From NCBI GenBank assembly GCA_030770545.1, contig CM061102.1:11586501-11650500 (forward strand): 64,000 nt of DNA, in the 5' to 3' direction. A program made the translations under genes and the position numbers. Position 1 is the stretch's first letter. Every line of letters begins with the position of its first letter. A model generated the notes under the pieces. The model was not told the DNA's origin. It did no database searches and was given only the letters and a program-made list of their open reading frames with translations. This document shows positions 60,421 to 64,000 of the stretch, in pieces. Source of the stretch: Macropodus opercularis. Its lineage: Eukaryota; Chordata; Actinopteri; Anabantiformes; Osphronemidae.

Positions 60421-61620
60421 TAACATTAGCAACATGCGGCAGTCGAACAAAGCGCAGTCGCTCAAGATGCCTGCGAGTGAAGTAAAGCCGCAATTACCCT
60501 CAGCGCACATCCCTGTGTATGAATGCTGCAGCTGTGCGAGATGAAAATTATGCTTATAGTATAGTTATGCTTATAGTTATAGGACGATTAGTGCAAGAGA
60601 GGATGTTTAGAGGATGTTTGTTTTATAATATGAACATATCTGCTAACTATTGTGGTATTTTTATATTCACAACGGTAGAATGGATCATTTTGAATAATTT
60701 GCAGGCTTTATTTTATTTGCTTTTTTAGGGGTAATTGTTCTGTTATAGATGGGATATAACTATGGCATTTGTAATATGTTTTTATTATTAGTTTGTTTTA
60801 AATGAACCCGTCTTGTCAGACACTGACATATTCTCCTGCTGGATGTTATTTTTATGGCTTTGCGTGAACTGAAAAAATAAAAATAAAAATCCACATTCCT
60901 ATTCTCAAGAAGAGAGCGGATGACTGGCATGGGAGCCCTGCTGTCCAGAGAGACATCAAAGCTATTGCCCAACAACAGTTTAGCACAAACTGTGTGTGTG
61001 TTCTGATTTCCTGTGGCCACTTGAAGCCTCGGAGAAACAGATCCCACACAGGTCTCTCACGCTGACCCACATGAAGCTGACCCACCTCCATCCTTTGATC
61101 ATCCAAACCTGTTCATGATCAGAGGAATCACCAACTTAGAACGGGTTGAACACTAGAGCCTCCACAGTATAAATGAATAGCTAATTGTAACCATATTTTA
61201 AACCGTACAACCTTTTTAAATTACATTTAGCTTTGGAAAATGACTTGACATGCGAAATCACGCGTTGAATTAAATTAAAGCTATTGTGTCTTAAGTGAAA
61301 GCCACAATATTCCATTACATTTTTGACAGGGTTAAATGTGTTTCTATATTAGCTAATCTGTTGATTGATAAAATGTATATTTTGTCTTGTCTTGTCTTGT
61401 ACATGACATGTTTTAATGCTGAGATGTTAGTTCCGTGTCAGACTCACAACAACGTGCATCTAAGGACAGTGTTTCAAAGCACATCTGTAATTGCATCAAG
61501 TCTGATGAAGACGTTACCTCATTGTCTGCAGCCAAAGTTTTGTTAATTCATCTGGTCCCAGGAGGAGACAGTTACATCCTTTGTAAGATTGATTACTAAT
61601 CTGTTCAAAATATTCAACAA

Positions 61621-61686
61621 TTATTCATTCATCCATTAACTGTAACTGCTTATCAGTCCCAGGGTTGTAGGGAGGCTGGAACCATT
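61621..61686. repeat. Second degenerate copy of the dispersed fish repeat
   Basis: ATTCATTCATCCATTAACTG, then TAACTGCTTATC, then CAGGGTTGTAGGGAGGCTGG. It has the same block order as the element at 56101-56160 but has diverged independently. Confidence 0.45.
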
Positions 61687-63308
61687 TTCAGCTTATTAAT
61701 CATTATTTAGATTAATGAAGCCTAAGGGATTGAAAATGCAGACAGTAGGAGGCAGTGTTCTCAAAACAAGGAGTTTATCATTTGCTAAAATGATAAAAGC
61801 AGCAATAATCAGCTTTTCCTGGCCGCTAATATTGGTGTTTGTCACTTGTGCAGAAGGACAACGATGATGTCAATGACTTTCACATAAACATAAAGTGGTA
61901 GTTTAGAGCAAAAGAAGTCAGACTTTTTAGGAGATGTGTCCACTTCCTGTCTTAGTGTAGGTCAAGGTGAGAGGATTATTGCTTCAGTTGTTCCTAAATG
62001 TTGATGCTGTACAGTTGAGTCTCATGGCCGATACAAAAAAAGAAACCCACAAAGATGAAAAAGAAGTTTTGCAGCTTAATGTGCAGTTTTATTCCAACCC
62101 GTATTCAGTGTCTGACCTGTACCAGCAGCAGTGACCTTTAATACAAACCCTGCCTGGGAGTTGACACAATGTACAGTTTCAACATTATTTCCTGTTGTTT
62201 ATTGCTACTGAGCATTTACTGTAAACAGCCATGAACCGGACAAATCATTTCTCCATGAATGGGTTTAGTGGTAATAGCTTTGTGTTGCACTTTTTATGAT
62301 GCGATTTACTTAATGCACAAGCACAAATCCACACTAATCTGTTCACTTGGTGGCATTATTACATGAAAAAATCTATTTAGTTCCACCTACAGTAAAACTA
62401 TATTACGTGTGGTTTTATGTAAAAAGTGTAAAACCACTCCATAAATGTTTTTTTTGCGTTAGTTACTTAACAACATTGTCCACAAGCGTATAGATGTGAG
62501 GAACGAGCAGGATGTGTCACTGTTCAGTCAGATCCTAGTTCCTGCAGACTGGGCCACGTGAGCAACAGTTTACTTTATACTGACAGCAGTAATGACTTAC
62601 ATCTGAGATCATGAGCCTATAAAATACAAGATATTATGAAGGATTAACGTTTTTTAGATTTTCACTTTTTAGCTACTTGTGCTTAGATAACTGCTCCAGA
62701 TCTATACTATACTATAAACTCTCTTAAAAATCCAAAACAAGAATTTTAAGTTGATTAATTTAATTTAATAAATGCAAAACAATTTCTTGTGTTCTTTCAA
62801 AAATGTGCGTTCTTATACTTTCTCTTGACACGTGAGATTAAGACAACAAGGCATTTTACAGCGTCAAATCAGCAACATTTATTTCCACTTTTTGTACATT
62901 AAACGTGCACCAATAAAACTAAAGTTGGTCATATAAATACTCTAGTGTAATACTGTTACAATAAATATGGCTCTACAGATTCTAGGTTAAATAAAAAACA
63001 AAGTTTAATATCAATTGCTCTGCAACACAGGGAGACACTCTCACCAGTTACTGTACATGTCTTCTCTTTTAACACGCTCCTAAAATATCCCGTTTGGTGA
63101 CTGCTGTGACATGGACCTCACTCGACCTACAGTGATTCTGAAACGTGAGCCTTTGCTCTCTGCTGTGCTTTTTTCCCCTGTAAGTGACGTTGTTGAAAAA
63201 TGTTCACAGTGTCAGTGTAACAGATGAAAACTCGTGTCCTTCGTATACTACACATGCTCACTGTGGCGTCAGAGATGGGATTTTATACAATGTGTTTGGA
63301 GAGCAGAG

Positions 63309-63311
<3 letters not shown>

Positions 63312-63343
<32 letters not shown>
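63312..63343. repeat. (CA)n microsatellite
   Basis: About sixteen uninterrupted CA units followed by ATGTGCTC. It lies in noncoding DNA at the right end of the window. Confidence 0.9.
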
Positions 63344-63345
<2 letters not shown>

Positions 63346-64000
63346 GTGCTCAAAGAATTTATACCTCAGTGCTGTTTACTGTGGTGACTTGTGTTTTGTA
63401 GAAAAGGCATTTTGAACCCTGGCTATGTTGAACATCACATTAGTTAAGAAAGCTTCGCTGGAAAGGGCACCAGGCAGTGACCCGGACACAGCTGTGAGTC
63501 ACATGTACAGCAACACATCAACAGCCATGTCAAAATATCACATACAGAACTTTAAAATAGTTTACCAAGAAACGTGCAAAAGTAAACACACCACATACTC
63601 TTTCACAAAACTCCCAAACACAATGTTCATCTTTTACATGATATACAATGAATAATAATTAATGCATCAATTCAGTAGTAAATATCAACACACAACTATG
63701 TTTTACAGGTTATTTCAGTCAAAGTAATGGTTTCCTTTCATGTAAATGTCAGGTATAATGTCACCCCATGCACCGCCTTTAATTTTTCTTGAACAACCTT
63801 TGTTTAAATCTTGAGCTTTCCTAAGTCTTACAAATCGAGCTGATGTCAGCAGTTTTACACGTCGACGTCTGATGCGATCTATGCTGACAGCAGTGATTAG
63901 ATAAATGTCCAGTGGAACACGTTGTTTCATAAAAGGAATTTCAGTGACTTAAGCTTCACAGCATAGTGGATGGTAGCAAAGGTCCGAAGTCCAACGATTC

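Larger units (their letters stand above)
60500..64000. other. AT-rich right end, no gene seen
   Basis: Many stops in all frames. It contains a short GTCTT pentamer run near 61383-61400, a degenerate dispersed repeat at 61621-61686 and a (CA)n tract at 63312-63343. Minus-strand AATAAA (plus TTTATT near 62899) would fit the 3' end of a minus-strand gene lying beyond the right edge, but no coding exon is visible. Confidence 0.35.

Noticed and set aside
63715..63930. 71-codon minus-strand frame near the right edge
   Set aside because: Basic composition but no recognised family. It lies in AT-rich DNA that looks like the 3' UTR of a gene beyond the window.
1..64000. CRISPR arrays, bacterial operons, prophage or viral genes
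   Set aside because: No direct-repeat arrays with spacers, no bacterial-type gene packing and no viral coding blocks; all coding content is spliced vertebrate genes.

Overview
This is vertebrate, almost certainly teleost (ray-finned fish, probably percomorph) nuclear DNA. Coding sequence is split by GT-AG introns, microsatellites and poly(C) tracts are common, a tRNA-derived fish-type SINE sits in one intron, and every recognisable protein reads as a fish orthologue of a vertebrate gene. There is no bacterial, phage or viral gene content.

Layout, left to right. (1) 1-6.3 kb: an adenylosuccinate synthetase gene (+), complete from its first conserved exon to the stop; only the N-terminal leader is missing at the left edge. 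(2) 9.4-15.9 kb: kcnk4 (TRAAK-type two-pore potassium channel, +), with likely noncoding 5' exons. (3) 16-28+ kb: a CpG-rich region with candidate noncoding 5' exons and nuclear-receptor half-sites, then esrra (estrogen-related receptor alpha, +). A decayed Tc1/mariner fragment lies in its upstream region. (4) 30.9-32.9 kb: prdx5 (peroxiredoxin 5, +). (5) 33.4-36.4 kb: banf1 (barrier-to-autointegration factor, +). (6) 38.5-39.7 kb: gng3 (G-protein gamma-3, -), whose two small coding exons do not stand out as ORFs and were found by reading the reverse strand. (7) 48.7-51.7 kb: a large, divergent dusp10/MKP5-like phosphatase gene (-), followed by about 8 kb of probable 5' intron and a candidate promoter near 60.3 kb. 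The stretches 41.6-48.6, 52-60 and 60.5-64 kb show no gene I can support.

The genes do not form a pathway. What joins them is ancestry. From general knowledge of the human genome, KCNK4, ESRRA, PRDX5, BANF1 and GNG3 lie on 11q12-q13, while paralogues of the channel, receptor, gamma-subunit, adenylosuccinate synthetase and DUSP10 genes lie on 1q (KCNK2, ESRRG, GNG4, ADSS2, DUSP10), and four of them on 14q (KCNK10, ESRRB, GNG2, ADSS1). The window therefore looks like the 11q13-type member of this whole-genome-duplication paralogon, here still carrying an adss copy and a dusp10 copy that the human 11q region lacks. The dusp10-like gene is the most unusual item: about 880 residues against 482 in human DUSP10, intact catalytic site and kinase-interaction motif, an eroded rhodanese core and a very long Ser/His/Cys-rich N-terminus.

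All exon boundaries were read by eye from splice signals, reading frame and remembered family sequence. No alignment or search was run.
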